A stretch of 64,000 nucleotides of DNA from an uncultured Lachnospiraceae bacterium (GTDB lineage: Bacteria; Bacillota; Clostridia; Lachnospirales; Lachnospiraceae): the NCBI GenBank assembly GCA_910579685.1, contig CAJTVN010000005.1:70594-134593 (forward strand). Direction: 5' to 3'. This document shows positions 17,264 to 25,589 of this stretch, piece after piece. Numbering within the stretch: the first letter of the stretch is position 1; each line of letters starts with the position of its first letter. The notes under the pieces were generated by a model. That model worked only from the letters and a program-made list of their open reading frames with translations, searched no databases and was not told the origin of the DNA. The translations under genes were made by a program, and so were the position numbers.

Positions 17264-19285
17264 ATGAAATTTCTATACGGAAAACAGGACTGGAAAACCC
17301 TTGAAAGGGGAGAGGAGAACTGCTATCTGATGACCAACGGTCTCGGGGGTTTTTCCTCCCTGACCATGACGGGTTCCTGCTCAAGGGGCGATCATGCGGT
17401 GCTCATGGCCTGCATCCAGCCGCCAAACCACAGATACAACATGATCCACAGGCTGGAAGAGCGGCTGTGCCTTGGAGGGGAGCGGATCCACATATCCAGT
17501 CAGAGCTTTGAGGGCGGCAGGGAGCCTGGCGAAAAGGAGGATGGATGGCGGTATCAGACAGGCTTTTCCTTTGAGGATTATCCGCAGTGGACTTATCTGG
17601 TAAAGGGCGTTGAGGTTGTCAAAAATATTGTTCTTGCCGTGGGGGAAAATACGGTGGGAATCTCCTATGAGATTCACAACCGCAGTGCGCAGGCGGTGAG
17701 CCTGGAGGTTCTGCCTTATCTGCAGTTTGCGCCAAAGGGTCTTTCGCCTGCGCCGGATCAGGATTTTTCCATGGAAAAGGGCGTGATCCGTTCCCGGGGA
17801 CTGTCGCTCTACTTTGAGACCAATGGAGAAGTCCGGGAGATCTTTGGGGAATCCCCAGAGGAAGCTTCCCGGGAAAAGTGCCCGGAATTTCATGACGATC
17901 TGTATTACGCCTATGATGCCTGTGACGGAAGGGCAGAGAGGGGCGCAGCCGTGGTCAATCATCAGATTTCTTTTTCCGTTTTGCCTGGAGAGAGCGGAAA
18001 GCTGTGTATGGTCTACGGGATGAAGCAGGAGCTTCCTTCCGTGGACGACATCATCCGGGGTGTGGTGCGTGACCGGAAGTCTCTTGGAGAGAAGGCGGGC
18101 TTTGCGGATGAGACGGCCAGGGCGCTTGCCCTTGCGGCCAGCCAGTTTGTCTCCCAGAGAGCTTCCACGAAGGGTAAGACCATCCTGGCGGGCTTTCCCT
18201 TTTTTGAGGACTGGGGCCGGGATACCATGATCGCCCTTCCGGGGTGCTGCCTCGCCACAAGGCAGTACGAGGCGGCAAGGAGCATCCTTCGTACCTTTAT
18301 GGCCTACTGCAAAAAGGGCCTCATGCCCAACCTTTTCCCGGAAGGGGGAAGGGAGCCGGGCTACAACACGGTGGATGCGGCGCTTCTGTTTATCCTTGCG
18401 GTTTATGAATATTACCGGAAGAGCGGAGATAAGGAGTTCGTCAGGGAGGCGTATCCTGTCATGGAGGAAATCGTCCACTGGTACCGGGAGGGCACGGATT
18501 TCGGGATCAAAATGGATGAGGACGGCCTGATCATGGCAGGCCGGGATTACGATCAGGTGACCTGGATGGATGTGCGGGTGGGAGAGATTCTTCCCACGCC
18601 CCGCCATGGGAAGCCGGTGGAGATCAATGCCTACTGGTACAATGCCCTGCGGATCATGCAGGAGCTGTCCGCGTTGGTTGATGTCTGCAGAGAAAAGCCC
18701 TGGGGAAAGGATCTTTTTGAGGACGGAAGGGATTACGGACAGCTGGCGGATCAGGTGAAGGAGAGCTTTAATGAAAAATTCTGGAATGAGCAAGCGGGCT
18801 GCCTTAAGGACGTGATCTCCGGGACAAAGGCTGACCTGCAGATTCGCTGCAACCAGATCTGGGCGGTGTCGCAGCCCTTTTCCATCCTGCCGCCGGAGAG
18901 GGAAAAAATGGTGGTGGATGCTGTGTTTTGCAAGCTCTATACGCCTGTGGGCCTGCGGACCCTGGATCCTTTAGATAAGGAATTTCATCCCAGCTATGGC
19001 GGGCCCCAGCTGGAGAGGGATCTGGCCTATCATCAGGGAACCGTATGGGTCTTTCCCCTTGGCGGGTATTATCTGGCCGACCTCAAGGTTCATGGTTACT
19101 CGCAAGAGGCGAAGGAGCGGGTGAGAAGACAGCTCTCGCAAATTACGGCGGCTCTTCGGGAGGGCTGTATCGGACAGCTGCCGGAAATCTATGACGGAGA
19201 AAATCCTACCTCATCCCGTGGCTGCTTTGCCCAGGCCTGGAGCGTGGGGGAGATTCTGCGGGTGTATGATGCGATTCGATCATAG
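17264..19285 (+). CDS. Glycogen debranching enzyme, amylo-alpha-1,6-glucosidase type
   Basis: 673 residues from ATG 17264 with AAAGGAG upstream. The N-terminal half is the bacterial/archaeal GDE N domain (GGFSSLTMTGSCSRGDHAVL). The C-terminal half is an (alpha/alpha)6 barrel with FEDWGRDTMIALPG, the hallmark of this family (GH133-like), and acidic residues in AGRDYDQVTWMD and in EINAYWYNALRIM. It hydrolyses alpha-1,6 branch points in glycogen or limit dextrins inside the cell. It works with the pullulanase upstream and with glycogen synthesis genes glgC/glgD further along. The 570-base gap before it holds palindromes B and C. Confidence 0.92.
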   Translation: MKFLYGKQDWKTLERGEENCYLMTNGLGGFSSLTMTGSCSRGDHAVLMACIQPPNHRYNMIHRLEERLCLGGERIHISSQSFEGGREPGEKEDGWRYQTGFSFEDYPQWTYLVKGVEVVKNIVLAVGENTVGISYEIHNRSAQAVSLEVLPYLQFAPKGLSPAPDQDFSMEKGVIRSRGLSLYFETNGEVREIFGESPEEASREKCPEFHDDLYYAYDACDGRAERGAAVVNHQISFSVLPGESGKLCMVYGMKQELPSVDDIIRGVVRDRKSLGEKAGFADETARALALAASQFVSQRASTKGKTILAGFPFFEDWGRDTMIALPGCCLATRQYEAARSILRTFMAYCKKGLMPNLFPEGGREPGYNTVDAALLFILAVYEYYRKSGDKEFVREAYPVMEEIVHWYREGTDFGIKMDEDGLIMAGRDYDQVTWMDVRVGEILPTPRHGKPVEINAYWYNALRIMQELSALVDVCREKPWGKDLFEDGRDYGQLADQVKESFNEKFWNEQAGCLKDVISGTKADLQIRCNQIWAVSQPFSILPPEREKMVVDAVFCKLYTPVGLRTLDPLDKEFHPSYGGPQLERDLAYHQGTVWVFPLGGYYLADLKVHGYSQEAKERVRRQLSQITAALREGCIGQLPEIYDGENPTSSRGCFAQAWSVGEILRVYDAIRS

Positions 19286-19292
19286 AAACATG

Positions 19293-19331
19293 GCAAACAG
19301 GAGGATGCGCAGGCTGTATCCTCCTGTTTGC
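19293..19331 (+). terminator. Strong hairpin after the debranching gene
   Basis: GCAAACAGGAGGAT (19293-19306) and its exact complement (19318-19331) form a 14-bp stem seven bases after the stop codon. No T-run follows, so it is a terminator-like or mRNA-end hairpin rather than a textbook intrinsic terminator. Confidence 0.5.
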
Positions 19332-19455
19332 GGCTGCGGGGTGCGGGAAAATATCTGCCGGACAATCGAAGAGCAGTATAATAAGCACGATTACCTGTTG
19401 CGGGAAGAAGGTGTTGATAAGCAGTGACTGAGAAATTAGCAACTGCTATATGATA

Positions 19456-20103
19456 TTAGCTGGAAATGTGAGCGAGTTCTAATTGTTCCCGCAATTCATC
19501 CATAGTTGTATCTAACTCAATATCTGCCAAAGGTGTGAGTTTTTTTGCTAATAGAAAAGTCTGATTATGAAAGGAAAAGATTTTGGTGTAAAGTTCTTTT
19601 ATGATGTGCATTCCGATCAGGTTAACCTTACTTAAATCAAAAGAGATCCGTATATTAAAGTCGCCAATTTTTACCCCGTCAATTTTATAATTAATTGCTT
19701 CGTACTCGTATCGTATAAGCTTTGATTCTAATATTCTTGCCTGCATTTCTCCGTTTATAAGGGCTTTTAAAAATTCTGTCGATTTATCCGTGGATTTTAG
19801 TTGATTTTTCCAGCTGTTAATTCTTTTGATATCAATTTTTATCTGGTCGGTATTAATATCCTTGCTTTCTATCCCTTTTCCAATGCCTAATCTGATGTTG
19901 ACATTAAAAAGAGCTTCCTTTTTTAATTCTTCAATTGATTTATTGCCTGGATTCAGGCTTCTGATAGAAATCAGACTATGGGAACACCCGGTATCGAATA
20001 TGGCATCAGGTATATATTGGTGATTACTAAACATATCAAATTCTATAGGAAAATGAAACGATCCCCGGTCAACAGCTCCAATGATTGTATCATTCGTATT
20101 CAC
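19456..20103 (-). CDS. Retropepsin-like single-domain aspartic protease
   Basis: 215 residues from a GTG at 20103, chosen because AAAAGGAGG lies 7 bases upstream; an ATG at 20130 has no site. The N-terminal part carries the aspartic protease signature with hydrophobic flank and DTG: DAIFDTGCSHSLIS (Asp37-Thr38-Gly39). A single DTG per chain means that an active enzyme would have to be a dimer, as in retroviral proteases. A later hydrophobic FNIRISFDLSKVNLIGMHII segment resembles the second half of the retropepsin core. The rest is helical and charged. It overlaps the small upstream gene by 14 bases, so translation is coupled. The gene is AT-rich like the peptide cluster nearby. The natural substrate is unknown. 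Confidence 0.7.
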   Translation of the reverse strand: MNTNDTIIGAVDRGSFHFPIEFDMFSNHQYIPDAIFDTGCSHSLISIRSLNPGNKSIEELKKEALFNVNIRLGIGKGIESKDINTDQIKIDIKRINSWKNQLKSTDKSTEFLKALINGEMQARILESKLIRYEYEAINYKIDGVKIGDFNIRISFDLSKVNLIGMHIIKELYTKIFSFHNQTFLLAKKLTPLADIELDTTMDELREQLELAHISS

Positions 20104-20347
20104 AATAATCCTCCTTTTCAAATGAATCATTATAGATTAGTGTTGAGTGTGGTTTTGTGAGTCTTATTTCTTTTTTGGAAATCTTATCTATAATGCCTTC
20201 AAAGGTACCGATACCCAAGCTGTTTTTTACCAGATGAACATCAGTTAGTATGATATATGTGTCAAGTATGTCGGATAATTGATTTGCGGTTACTCTCATA
20301 CCTATGCTTATATCATCTACTGATAATTTTTTTTCAGTTGCTGTCAT
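20090..20347 (-). CDS. Small protein of unknown function, partner of the aspartic protease
   Basis: 85 residues from ATG 20347, with AAAGGAG 8 bases upstream. The sequence (MTATEKKLSVDDISIGMRV...) has no cysteine-rich motif, signal peptide or membrane segment and ends in an acidic tail EKEDYCEYE. I do not recognise the family. It is the first gene of a two-gene operon with the retropepsin-like protease, whose start lies inside its 3' end. A role as regulator, substrate or scaffold of the protease is possible, but nothing in the sequence shows which. Confidence 0.65.
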   Translation of the reverse strand: MTATEKKLSVDDISIGMRVTANQLSDILDTYIILTDVHLVKNSLGIGTFEGIIDKISKKEIRLTKPHSTLIYNDSFEKEDYCEYE

Positions 20348-20395
20348 AGGGCATGCTCCTTTCAAGCTTCGCAAGCATCTATTTATATCTTTATT

Positions 20396-20424
20396 ATTAT
20401 ATTATACTTTTCATAAAATATCAA
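20396..20424 (-). promoter_or_regulatory. Sigma-A promoter of the aspartic protease operon
   Basis: Read on the minus strand: TTGATA (20424-20419), a 17-base spacer and a perfect TATAAT (20401-20396). Predicted start of transcription is about 40 bases before the 85-residue gene. Confidence 0.7.
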
Positions 20425-20505
20425 TTTATCTATGTACTCAATTGATTCATAAAATCATGCAAGAAAGAATTGCATTTTCCCCTCTTTTATATTATGCTGA
20501 ATTCA

Positions 20506-20526
20506 AGTACTACAAAATAAGTACAA
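20506..20526. promoter_or_regulatory. BlaI/MecI-type operator in front of the blaI-like gene
   Basis: AGTACTACA-AAATA-AGTACAA. The left half resembles the AGTATTACA half-site of BlaI/MecI operators. It sits between a weak promoter (TTGCAT-N17-TATGCT, 20470-20498) and the ribosome binding site, the position expected for autoregulation. The same dyad with another spacer occurs at 22345-22365. Confidence 0.6.
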
Positions 20527-20542
20527 AGAGGAGATTAATCAG

Positions 20543-20926
20543 ATGAAGGCAACCGATATGACGCAGACAGAGCTGGAAATCATGGAAGCGCTTTGGGCAA
20601 AGGGGGAACCGCTGTTTCTGGGAGAACTGCTGGAATATTTCAATTTCAGAACCAGGAAGGACTGGAAGAAGCAGACCATGAACACGTTTCTGTTCCGGAT
20701 GCAGCAGAAATCTCTGGTGGAGGCCGTCGGAGGGGGAAGATACAAGCGATATGTGCCGCTCATCACCAGAGAGGAATACACTGCGGATGCGTCGAGAGCG
20801 TTTTTGGACAGGAATTACGGGGGCTCCTTGGCCAGGATGTTTGCGGCGCTGAGCGGAGGGGAGCAGATCGATAAAGAGGAGATCCGGGAGCTGAGGCGGA
20901 AGCTGGAGGAGTGGGAAAAGCAATGA
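20543..20926 (+). CDS. BlaI/MecI/CopY-family transcriptional repressor
   Basis: 127 residues with the BlaI winged-helix order: TQTELEIMEALWAKGEPLFLGEL, then RKDWKKQTMNTFLFRMQQKSLVEA, GGGRYKRYVPLITREEY, and a C-terminal dimerisation helix. The family represses by binding TACA/TGTA-type dyads and is inactivated by proteolysis in response to an M56 membrane sensor. The very next gene is such a sensor, overlapping by ATGA. An operator-like dyad lies in its own promoter, and a copy lies in front of the radical SAM gene at 22415. It is therefore probably the switch for the peptide cluster. Confidence 0.9.
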   Translation: MKATDMTQTELEIMEALWAKGEPLFLGELLEYFNFRTRKDWKKQTMNTFLFRMQQKSLVEAVGGGRYKRYVPLITREEYTADASRAFLDRNYGGSLARMFAALSGGEQIDKEEIRELRRKLEEWEKQ

Positions 20927-22275
20927 GGCTTTATGTACATATGATACTGTGCGGGAGCACATGCACACTGCTGTATTGGATTCTGAACCGGTTTTGCCCT
21001 CGGGAGCTGCCGCTTGCATGCAGGCGCATTTTCCTGAGGGTAAATGCGGCGCTCTATCTGCTCCCTGTTCCATGGCTTGTGGCCCAGCTTAAGGGATATG
21101 CGAAGCGGATCCTGGAGATGGCGGGGATGGTCTTTCCGGAGGGAGGACATCCGGATGTCATGGAGCTGAACAATATCTGGAAAAGCTATCTTATTTATGA
21201 CGAGAGCGGAAGGCTGATTCATGTGTCGGGCTACGAGCGGTGGCTGCCTTTTCTTCTGACCGGGGCGCTGGTGTACCTGGTGTTGACAGGCGGATGGCTG
21301 ATACGCTATCTGCGGATATGCAGCCGGTACAAAAAGGGCACGGAGCAGCTTGAAAAAGAACAGTATGTACGGGATGAAAGGCTCAGAAGGAGGGTGCGCA
21401 TCGCCTCTTCCTCCCGCATCGCTTCTCCTGTGACCTTGGGAGTGTTCAGGCCTGTGATTCTCCTGCCGGCCGACCGGGAGCAATTTGAGAGGGGGATGGA
21501 GGGAGTGATGCTGCATGAGCTCGGTCATGTGACCGGCAGGGACATGCCGGTGCGGCTGCTTCTTGCCGTGGTTCGGATGACAATGTGGTTTAATCCGCTC
21601 GTCCACTATCTGGCCGGGGAAGAGCTGGCAGTGAGCGAGATGCTCTGCGACGAGGCGGCGGTAAAGGGAAGGACTAAGGCGGAAAAGGCGGATTATATGA
21701 GGTGCGTCCTGGAGGCGGCGGACAGGCAGGACGCCTCCAAATTGACTGCCGCCTCTCTGGGCGCACCGAAAAGACTGTTGACGGAAAGGATGGAACGAAT
21801 TATGGAGAACAACAGAAAAAAGATCTGTAAAAGGGAGCTGGCGGCTGTGATCATGGCAGGGTGTTTTTTGATCAGCGGGATTCCCGCATATGCTTATCAG
21901 GATCCGGTGAAGATCAGTACGGTTGGGAAACCAACTGCTGATGGGATGGGAGAATGGAATGATGATGGCGAAGTAATCTTTACACCAGAAGGGAAAATAC
22001 AGGAGATTTCTCCGGATTTTAGTCAAAGCGATTTTGTGTTTTTAAGTGAGGAAGGCTGTACATACTATTTTAATGGCTATATGGCAGATGAAAACGGACA
22101 AATACGGGCATCATGTTCACACAGCTATGAATCGGGGACAATGTCCCGCCATGTAAAAAACTCTGATGGGGGCTGCACAGTGACTACTTACAATGCGAAG
22201 AGATGTACGAAGTGTGGCAATGTGGAGTCGAAAACGGAAATATCGACTACTACTTACAAGAGCTGTCCGCATTAA
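20923..22275 (+). CDS. M56-family membrane metallopeptidase sensor (BlaR1/MecR1-like)
   Basis: 450 residues from ATG 20923, which overlaps the repressor stop (ATGA). Membrane segments lie at about residues 5-22, 30-50, 105-125 and 306-325. The cytoplasmic zinc protease motif HELGH is at 198-202 (MLHELGHVTGRD), followed by NPLVHYLAGEELAVSEMLCDEAA with the third ligand. This is the gluzincin domain that cleaves the cognate repressor. After the last membrane helix there is a short external domain of about 125 residues. It is not a penicillin-binding domain; it has a CSHSY segment and a CTKCGN zinc-ribbon-like end. It must sense a signal other than beta-lactam acylation. The 3' quarter is AT-richer than the rest, as if the sensor domain had been exchanged. 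Confidence 0.88.
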   Translation: MRLYVHMILCGSTCTLLYWILNRFCPRELPLACRRIFLRVNAALYLLPVPWLVAQLKGYAKRILEMAGMVFPEGGHPDVMELNNIWKSYLIYDESGRLIHVSGYERWLPFLLTGALVYLVLTGGWLIRYLRICSRYKKGTEQLEKEQYVRDERLRRRVRIASSSRIASPVTLGVFRPVILLPADREQFERGMEGVMLHELGHVTGRDMPVRLLLAVVRMTMWFNPLVHYLAGEELAVSEMLCDEAAVKGRTKAEKADYMRCVLEAADRQDASKLTAASLGAPKRLLTERMERIMENNRKKICKRELAAVIMAGCFLISGIPAYAYQDPVKISTVGKPTADGMGEWNDDGEVIFTPEGKIQEISPDFSQSDFVFLSEEGCTYYFNGYMADENGQIRASCSHSYESGTMSRHVKNSDGGCTVTTYNAKRCTKCGNVESKTEISTTTYKSCPH

Positions 22276-22344
22276 CACTTAGTCCATAATATTCGGTATT
22301 GGGCAATCTACTGTCTGTTTGAATATGCATAAAGTATATCAAAT

Positions 22345-22365
22345 AGTACTACATTATTAGTACAA
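22345..22365. promoter_or_regulatory. Second copy of the BlaI-type operator, in front of the peptide cluster
   Basis: AGTACTACA-TTATT-AGTACAA has both arms identical to the dyad at 20506-20526. It overlaps a possible -10 (AATAGT, 22342-22347) whose TTGAAT -35 is at 22319-22324 with a 17-base spacer. It lies 49 bases before the radical SAM start. Confidence 0.6.
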
Positions 22366-22414
22366 TATGGAATTGGTCAAATAAAGGATGAGGGGACTGA
22401 GGGGGATTAATTTT

Positions 22415-23740
22415 ATGTTATCAAGTTGCGTTGTAAGTACTAAGTTGAAAGATGGCATGCTTGCTGTTTATAATAGCATATTTTGTGATCCTGTATTTAT
22501 GTCTTCGGAAGAATTTATTACAGTATCAGATGGGAAAATAACGTCTGATATGTATGGGATTCTTAAGCGGAAAGGAATTTTGGTAGATGATGAACAGGAT
22601 GATCTGTATCGAATAGATTTCGTGAGAGAAAAAGTTCGTGATAAAATCGGAACAATTAATTTTGTAATCATGATGATGTCTGATTTCTGCAATTTGTCAT
22701 GCGATTATTGTATAGAAAAGCAATATAATATAGTTGAAGGGAAATGTATGACAAACGATGTAATTGATGGCTTTTTTCAAATGGTCTCTTCTGGCTTGAT
22801 AAATCTTGCTTCTAATGTCGAGTTTATTTTATATGGTGGTGAGCCGTTGTTAAATCTGAACGGAATTAAGTATTTTCTTGATAGAAAGGAAATAGCTCTT
22901 CCGGAATCAAAATGCAGCATTGTTACAAATGCCATATTGTTGGATGAAGAACTTGTTTATTTCTTTAAGGAAAGAAAAGTAAATGTGGGAATATCAATTG
23001 ATGGACCAAAAGAAATTACTGATTGCCATAGGAAATATAAAAAAGGAAATGGGAGTGTGTATGATGATGTCCAAAAGAACTTGTCTTATCTCTGTGAGTC
23101 CGGTGTTGAATGGAGTTTGTCTATAACAGTAACGGATGAACTTATGAATAAGAAAGACAGATTTTTTAAGTGGATTGCTGAAGTTAGGCCTAGGACGGTT
23201 GCTTTTAATTTGTTAAAGCTTTCATTTGCCCCTACGGAAGCTACAATCGCTACCGATTATTATAAAGATGCTTCTTATTTTTTGGTTGAAGCGCACATGA
23301 AGTTACAGGAGATGAAAATCACAGAAAGAGATATCACAAGAAAGATTGGTTATTTTTTGGAACATCAACCTGTTGTTTCGGATTGTGCTGCGGCGAGTTT
23401 AAACCAATTAACTATAAATACAAATGGAGACATTCATGCTTGCCAATGTTATATGAATCAGATGAATACTTTTGGAAGTGTATTTGACAAGACCTCATAT
23501 ACGATTCCGATGACAAGCTTGAAAATGTTTGAAAATTTACCGATTAATAGAGCTTCTTGTCTAAAATGTAATGCACTTCCAATTTGCGGTGGTGGATGTT
23601 TAGTACAAGGGAAAACAGTATATTGCAATGATAAATATTTGGATGAGGGATATTGTGAATATGCAAAAAATATTATGACTTGGATTTTTCAGCGCCTTTA
23701 TGATTCATTTCGTGGGGATATACCTTTAGAAGGGAGGTGA
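22415..23740 (+). CDS. Radical SAM/SPASM peptide-modifying enzyme
   Basis: 441 residues from ATG 22415, with GAGGGGG upstream; an ATG at 22388 has its site too close. The N-terminal 85 residues resemble the substrate-recruiting front of RiPP maturases. The radical SAM cluster motif is CNLSCDYC (Cys92, Cys96, Cys99). Further motifs are ILYGGEPLLN, VGISIDGPKE and TINTNGDIHACQC. The C-terminal SPASM region has CLKCNALPICGGGC and a terminal GYCEYAK, enough cysteines for auxiliary 4Fe-4S clusters. Family members form thioether, C-C or ether bonds on ribosomal peptides. The 53-residue peptide gene starts 5 bases after its stop. The gene is AT-rich (roughly one third GC). Confidence 0.9.
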   Translation: MLSSCVVSTKLKDGMLAVYNSIFCDPVFMSSEEFITVSDGKITSDMYGILKRKGILVDDEQDDLYRIDFVREKVRDKIGTINFVIMMMSDFCNLSCDYCIEKQYNIVEGKCMTNDVIDGFFQMVSSGLINLASNVEFILYGGEPLLNLNGIKYFLDRKEIALPESKCSIVTNAILLDEELVYFFKERKVNVGISIDGPKEITDCHRKYKKGNGSVYDDVQKNLSYLCESGVEWSLSITVTDELMNKKDRFFKWIAEVRPRTVAFNLLKLSFAPTEATIATDYYKDASYFLVEAHMKLQEMKITERDITRKIGYFLEHQPVVSDCAAASLNQLTINTNGDIHACQCYMNQMNTFGSVFDKTSYTIPMTSLKMFENLPINRASCLKCNALPICGGGCLVQGKTVYCNDKYLDEGYCEYAKNIMTWIFQRLYDSFRGDIPLEGR

Positions 23741-23745
23741 AATAT

Positions 23746-23907
23746 ATGATTGATATTCCTGATACTCAGATTCAAACTGCTTTTTCTGCTGAAGAGAATG
23801 ATATTGACATAATTATTATGGGTAGCGGTTCATGTGTTAACCCATCAAGAATGTTCTGGTATACACCAAAGGAAATTTTTGATGATGCAGAAACCCAAAC
23901 TGCATAA
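23746..23907 (+). CDS. Short precursor-like peptide (RiPP substrate candidate)
   Basis: 53 codons starting at ATG 23746 with an excellent AGGGAGGTG site 7 bases upstream. The N-terminal part is acidic (MIDIPDTQIQTAFSAEENDI), followed by a hydrophobic DIIIMGSGS stretch, one cysteine in GSGSCVNPSR, an aromatic MFWYTPKEIF block and an acidic DDAETQTA end. A short, leader-like acidic start and a Gly-Ser-Gly-Ser-Cys turn before an aromatic segment fit a RiPP precursor with its core in the second half. No family is recognised. Its position directly after a SPASM radical SAM gene and before two B12-type radical SAM genes supports this reading. No cleavage site is obvious. Confidence 0.75.
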   Translation: MIDIPDTQIQTAFSAEENDIDIIIMGSGSCVNPSRMFWYTPKEIFDDAETQTA

Positions 23908-23951
23908 TGGATGTAACTATTCTTTTTATCTGTAATGGATTTTGATTTTTG

Positions 23952-23975
23952 AAAAAAAGGTATATCCTCTTTTTT
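23952..23975 (+). terminator. Weak terminator/attenuator after the precursor gene
   Basis: An A-rich left arm ending in GG (23952-23960) can pair, over a five-base loop and one bulge, with CCT-C-TTTTTT (23966-23975). Such leaky terminators between a precursor and its enzymes raise peptide message over enzyme message. The stem is weak, so this is tentative. Confidence 0.4.
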
Positions 23976-23990
23976 GTTATGGTGTGAAAT

Positions 23991-25589
23991 ATGGCTGATA
24001 TAATTTTTGTTAATCAATTTGATTGGGAAATAAGTGATGAGCAAATCTTGCCGATAGGTTTACTCTCGCTGAGCCAAGTTTTAAAGAAAGATGGAATTGA
24101 GGCGCAGATATGTGATTTTAATTGGCTTTATTTTCAAGGGAAAATTAAGCTTAACACAAACTTTCATACAAATGTAGATCGTATGGCTCATTATTTAGTT
24201 GAATTAAAACCATGTATTATCTCATTTTATACGATGGCTCACAACTATCATATCGCATTAAGTATATGTGATATGATAAAAAAATATAATTCTGAGATAT
24301 ATACTATTCTTGCCGGGCCACAAGCAACGGCTGTAGCTGCTGAAACTTTGAAATGTTTTTCGCAGATAGATCTGATTGCTATGGGGGAGGGCGAGTTGAC
24401 GATATGTCATATAGTAAAACATTTAAAAATACATGGCTTAGACGGTATTGGAGAGGTGGATGGAATATCCTGTAGAATTGGAGAACAAATAATTACAAAC
24501 TGGAATAAATTTAAATGGATAAAAGTTGATGAGCTTCCCATCTTGGATTTCACCCAAATAGATAGCTTAAGGTCTGCAAAGATTGATGTACTTGAAATGG
24601 AAATAGGGAGAGGCTGCCCTTTTAACTGTACTTATTGTTCTACTTCTCGTTTCTGGGGGAGAAACTACAGGATTAAAGGAGTTAATAGAACTATACAAGA
24701 AATACAAAACTATATTGAGAAATATGGCACAAAAGTCTTTCTTTTTCAACATGATTTGTTTACCTTTGATAAAAAATATGTTCTTGAGCTATGCGATCGG
24801 ATTATTAGTGAGAATCTACAGATTAAATGGGTTTGCTATGCCAGGCTGGATGTCATTGACGAGGAAATGATTATTAAAATGGCGCAGGCGGGCTGTATAA
24901 AACTTTTCTTTGGTCTGGAAACTGGTTCACCTAAAATCCAAACTGCTGTAAAGAAAAGACTTGATGTAAATAAAATATTTTCATTATTAGATATCTTTGC
25001 TAAATTTAATGTTGATATAACAATTTCTTTTATATATGGATTTCCGGAAGAGGATTCGGAAGACCTGAATCAAACTTTATCTTTAATGTACAGAATAAAA
25101 GAGCAAAGCTATTTGTTTCATAGCGCAAATAAATGGGTTGATGTCTTCCTATCCATGCTTATGTATTTTGCAGATACAGAGATAACAGATAGATATTTTG
25201 AGCAACTTGTATTTGATTCGACCTATTTTGAAGTTACCAAAAAATTAGTCTCCGTTCCGTCAGATATTCTGACAATGATTAAAGAAAACAAAAAAGTATT
25301 TTCACAGTATTGTGTTATGCCCAAGATGGACGATAAAAAATATAGATTCCTTGCTGGATTTATAAATGGGTTGTTTTCCTCTTTTTATTATCTGGAACAT
25401 GAGCTAATTAGTGAAGCAATAGGTATATATTCTGGCAATATATTATCATTATACTTTGATATATATGAAAACAGTCTGCAGGATGTTGAAAAGATATATC
25501 ATTTTTCATACAACGAGCATAACGATGATGAGGTAATATCGACACTTCACAATGTTTTGAGCCGGGTTGTGGAAAGGGAACAAGAATGA
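23991..25589 (+). CDS. B12-binding-domain radical SAM protein (first copy)
   Basis: 532 residues. Residues 1 to about 160 form a cobalamin-binding-like Rossmann domain (LPIGLLSLSQVLKKDGIEAQICDFN; ILAGPQATA; AMGEGE) that lacks the DxHxxG cobalt-ligand motif, as is usual in radical SAM members. The iron-sulfur motif is CPFNCTYC (Cys209, Cys213, Cys216), followed by FLFQHDLFTFD and FFGLETGSPKIQTAVKKR. Known relatives methylate unactivated carbons, or do ring chemistry, on peptides and natural products. The C-terminal 150 residues have no recognised family. The start codon has only a weak GGTGTG site, and the stop overlaps the ABC gene by ATGA. Confidence 0.85.
   Translation: MADIIFVNQFDWEISDEQILPIGLLSLSQVLKKDGIEAQICDFNWLYFQGKIKLNTNFHTNVDRMAHYLVELKPCIISFYTMAHNYHIALSICDMIKKYNSEIYTILAGPQATAVAAETLKCFSQIDLIAMGEGELTICHIVKHLKIHGLDGIGEVDGISCRIGEQIITNWNKFKWIKVDELPILDFTQIDSLRSAKIDVLEMEIGRGCPFNCTYCSTSRFWGRNYRIKGVNRTIQEIQNYIEKYGTKVFLFQHDLFTFDKKYVLELCDRIISENLQIKWVCYARLDVIDEEMIIKMAQAGCIKLFFGLETGSPKIQTAVKKRLDVNKIFSLLDIFAKFNVDITISFIYGFPEEDSEDLNQTLSLMYRIKEQSYLFHSANKWVDVFLSMLMYFADTEITDRYFEQLVFDSTYFEVTKKLVSVPSDILTMIKENKKVFSQYCVMPKMDDKKYRFLAGFINGLFSSFYYLEHELISEAIGIYSGNILSLYFDIYENSLQDVEKIYHFSYNEHNDDEVISTLHNVLSRVVEREQE

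Noticed and set aside
17381..18793. Long antisense ORFs such as this 470-codon frame (also 4887-6161 and 1770-2849 on the minus strand)
   Set aside because: They lie exactly opposite well-conserved proteins and arise from GC-rich third positions; none has a recognisable domain or start site.
19290..19427. 45-codon ORF (MANRRMRRLYPP...) after the debranching gene
   Set aside because: No ribosome site; its start is formed by the terminator-like hairpin.
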